Below, piece after piece: positions 13,038 through 13,713 of a stretch of 13,713 nucleotides of DNA. The notes below the pieces were generated by a model. That model saw nothing but the letters and a program-made list of their open reading frames with translations, was not told where the DNA came from and did not search any database. This DNA comes from Actinobacteria bacterium UBA7422 (GTDB lineage Bacteria > Actinomycetota > Actinomycetes > S36-B12): positions 2,787-16,499 of the forward strand of contig DKME01000029.1 in NCBI GenBank assembly GCA_002469525.1, written 5' to 3'. The translations under genes and the position numbers were made by a program. Within the stretch, counting starts at the first letter, position 1. Every line of letters starts with the position of its first letter.

Positions 13038-13127
13038 GGTGGCGTGTCCGAGCGGCCAAAGGAGCGCGCCTCGAAAGCGCGTGTGGGGGCAACCTCACCG
13101 TGGGTTCAAATCCCACCGCCACCGCCA
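13038..13127 (+). tRNA. tRNA-Ser(CGA)
   Basis: This is a class II tRNA. The acceptor GGTGGCG (13038-13044) pairs with CGCCACC (13117-13123). The anticodon stem is CGCGC/GCGCG with loop CTCGAAA, anticodon CGA at 13072-13074, reading UCG. A long variable arm with GGGGGCAACCTC lies about 13082-13100, and the T loop is TTCAAAT. The discriminator is G13124 and CCA is encoded (13125-13127). TAATCT at 13025-13030 ends seven bases before the gene and is a likely -10 box. Confidence 0.96.
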
Positions 13128-13143
13128 ATTTTTGTGAACTTGG

Positions 13144-13713
13144 CTAACCCTCGTTCGGGGATTCTGTGACGTCTCCAGATCCGCCGGCAGATTCGCTTGG
13201 AAGCACGTCAGGGATCGGGCAGCCTTGCGGGGATGCACTCGGTGAAGGTTGTGCGAGTTGGGCAACAACCTCTGCGTCGTTGGCCAGGTCAGTGAACTGT
13301 TGGCCCAGTACGACGTCGACTCGTTTTCCCTTTCGGCCGTCGTTGACCAAAGTTGCGGTTGGGAAGTGGTACGCCATGAGTTTTGCAGCGGCCTCACCTT
13401 TTGGCCCGTAACGGATTTCGCCTTCGCCCTCAATGACAACGCCGAGTGGGTCGTTTTCAACTTTGGCGATCTTGAACCCTCGGACGCCTAGGAGTTTCGC
13501 AGCGTCTCCCGCTAGTCCAACCCGCTTGGTGGAGTTGTAGACGTTGATCGTCACTCGTGATGCCAGTGGCAGGACTTCGGCTGGCGTCACCATAATCGTG
13601 GTACAGCCGTCAACTATCGCAGAAACACTGGGTGAAGCCGAAGAATCGACGCTGTCCGCGCTCCCCGAACCCTTTAAAAGGGTCGCAATTCCAAAGCCGA
13701 CGCCGAATAGAAC
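13144..13713 (-). CDS. LytR_C-domain envelope protein (5' end beyond window)
   Basis: The frame is open with no stop from 13144 to the right edge, so the gene is cut there and 189 residues are visible; the internal ATG at 13593 is not its real start. The first visible residues, VLFGVGFGIATLL, look like the end of a membrane helix. A Ser/Ala/Asp-rich linker and a CTT motif follow, then the LytR_C domain: VTPAEVLPLASRVTINVYNSTKRVGLAG, GFKIAKVENDPLG, EIRYGPKGEAAAKLMAYHF and RVDVVLGQQF. A Ser/Pro-rich tail closes the protein. In Actinobacteria this domain occurs alone behind one membrane helix or at the end of LytR-CpsA-Psr proteins, which attach glycopolymers to peptidoglycan. The domain is thought to be extracytoplasmic. 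The stop lies 16 bases past tRNA-Ser(CGA) on the other strand. Confidence 0.85.
   Translation of the reverse strand, partial: VLFGVGFGIATLLKGSGSADSVDSSASPSVSAIVDGCTTIMVTPAEVLPLASRVTINVYNSTKRVGLAGDAAKLLGVRGFKIAKVENDPLGVVIEGEGEIRYGPKGEAAAKLMAYHFPTATLVNDGRKGKRVDVVLGQQFTDLANDAEVVAQLAQPSPSASPQGCPIPDVLPSESAGGSGDVTESPNEG

Noticed and set aside
13095..13460. Minus-strand 121-codon frame ending in RWRWDLNPR
   Set aside because: Its end reads tRNA-Ser(CGA) backwards and the rest overlaps the LytR_C gene in another frame, so it is a shadow.

Overview
The window looks like a chromosomal segment of an actinobacterium, probably an uncultivated aquatic one of moderate GC. This rests on protein resemblance and gene order recalled from known families, not on any search. 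Three observations point there: the block tRNA-Ser / SRP RNA / dnaX / recR / lysC / asd follows actinobacterial synteny; there is a LytR_C (cell-envelope attenuator) protein; and one secreted protein ends in a Lys/Cys-rich 'KCVKG...KPKCPKGFKK' tail of a kind I associate with aquatic Actinobacteria. Most starts lack a strong Shine-Dalgarno, and several have a TAnnnT-like hexamer 6-10 nt upstream, which would fit the leaderless transcripts common in this phylum.

Layout. Bases 1-264 are apparently non-coding. Bases 265-2522 hold two convergent genes for secreted beta-propeller-like proteins with Asp-box motifs. A tRNA-Pro(CGG) at 2716-2789 is followed by a striking C/U-rich trailer. From 2951 to 4585 there is an arsenic-type island: an ArsR repressor diverging from an ArsI/CadI-type C-As lyase, two near-identical operators and two overlapping face-to-face promoters between them, and a sulfotransferase 24 nt behind arsI. 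On the minus strand, 4574-6894 is the lysC-asd operon for the aspartate pathway, with a visible internal start for an aspartokinase beta subunit. From 6989 to 8664 a two-gene drug-type ABC exporter runs on the plus strand. On the minus strand, 8814-11348 carries the SRP RNA, dnaX and recR. The right end (11412-13713) holds tRNA-Ser(GGA), a large DUF2142-like membrane protein on the opposite strand, tRNA-Ser(CGA), and the truncated LytR_C protein running off the edge.

How the genes relate. The core genes (dnaX, recR, ffs, lysC, asd, three tRNAs) are housekeeping. The accessory content (secreted propellers, ArsR/ArsI plus sulfotransferase, ABC exporter, DUF2142 protein) sits between them at tRNA and operon boundaries. 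The best-supported unusual feature is the symmetric arsR-arsI control region. No CRISPR array, insertion sequence or prophage gene was seen, and I see no convincing new multi-gene system.
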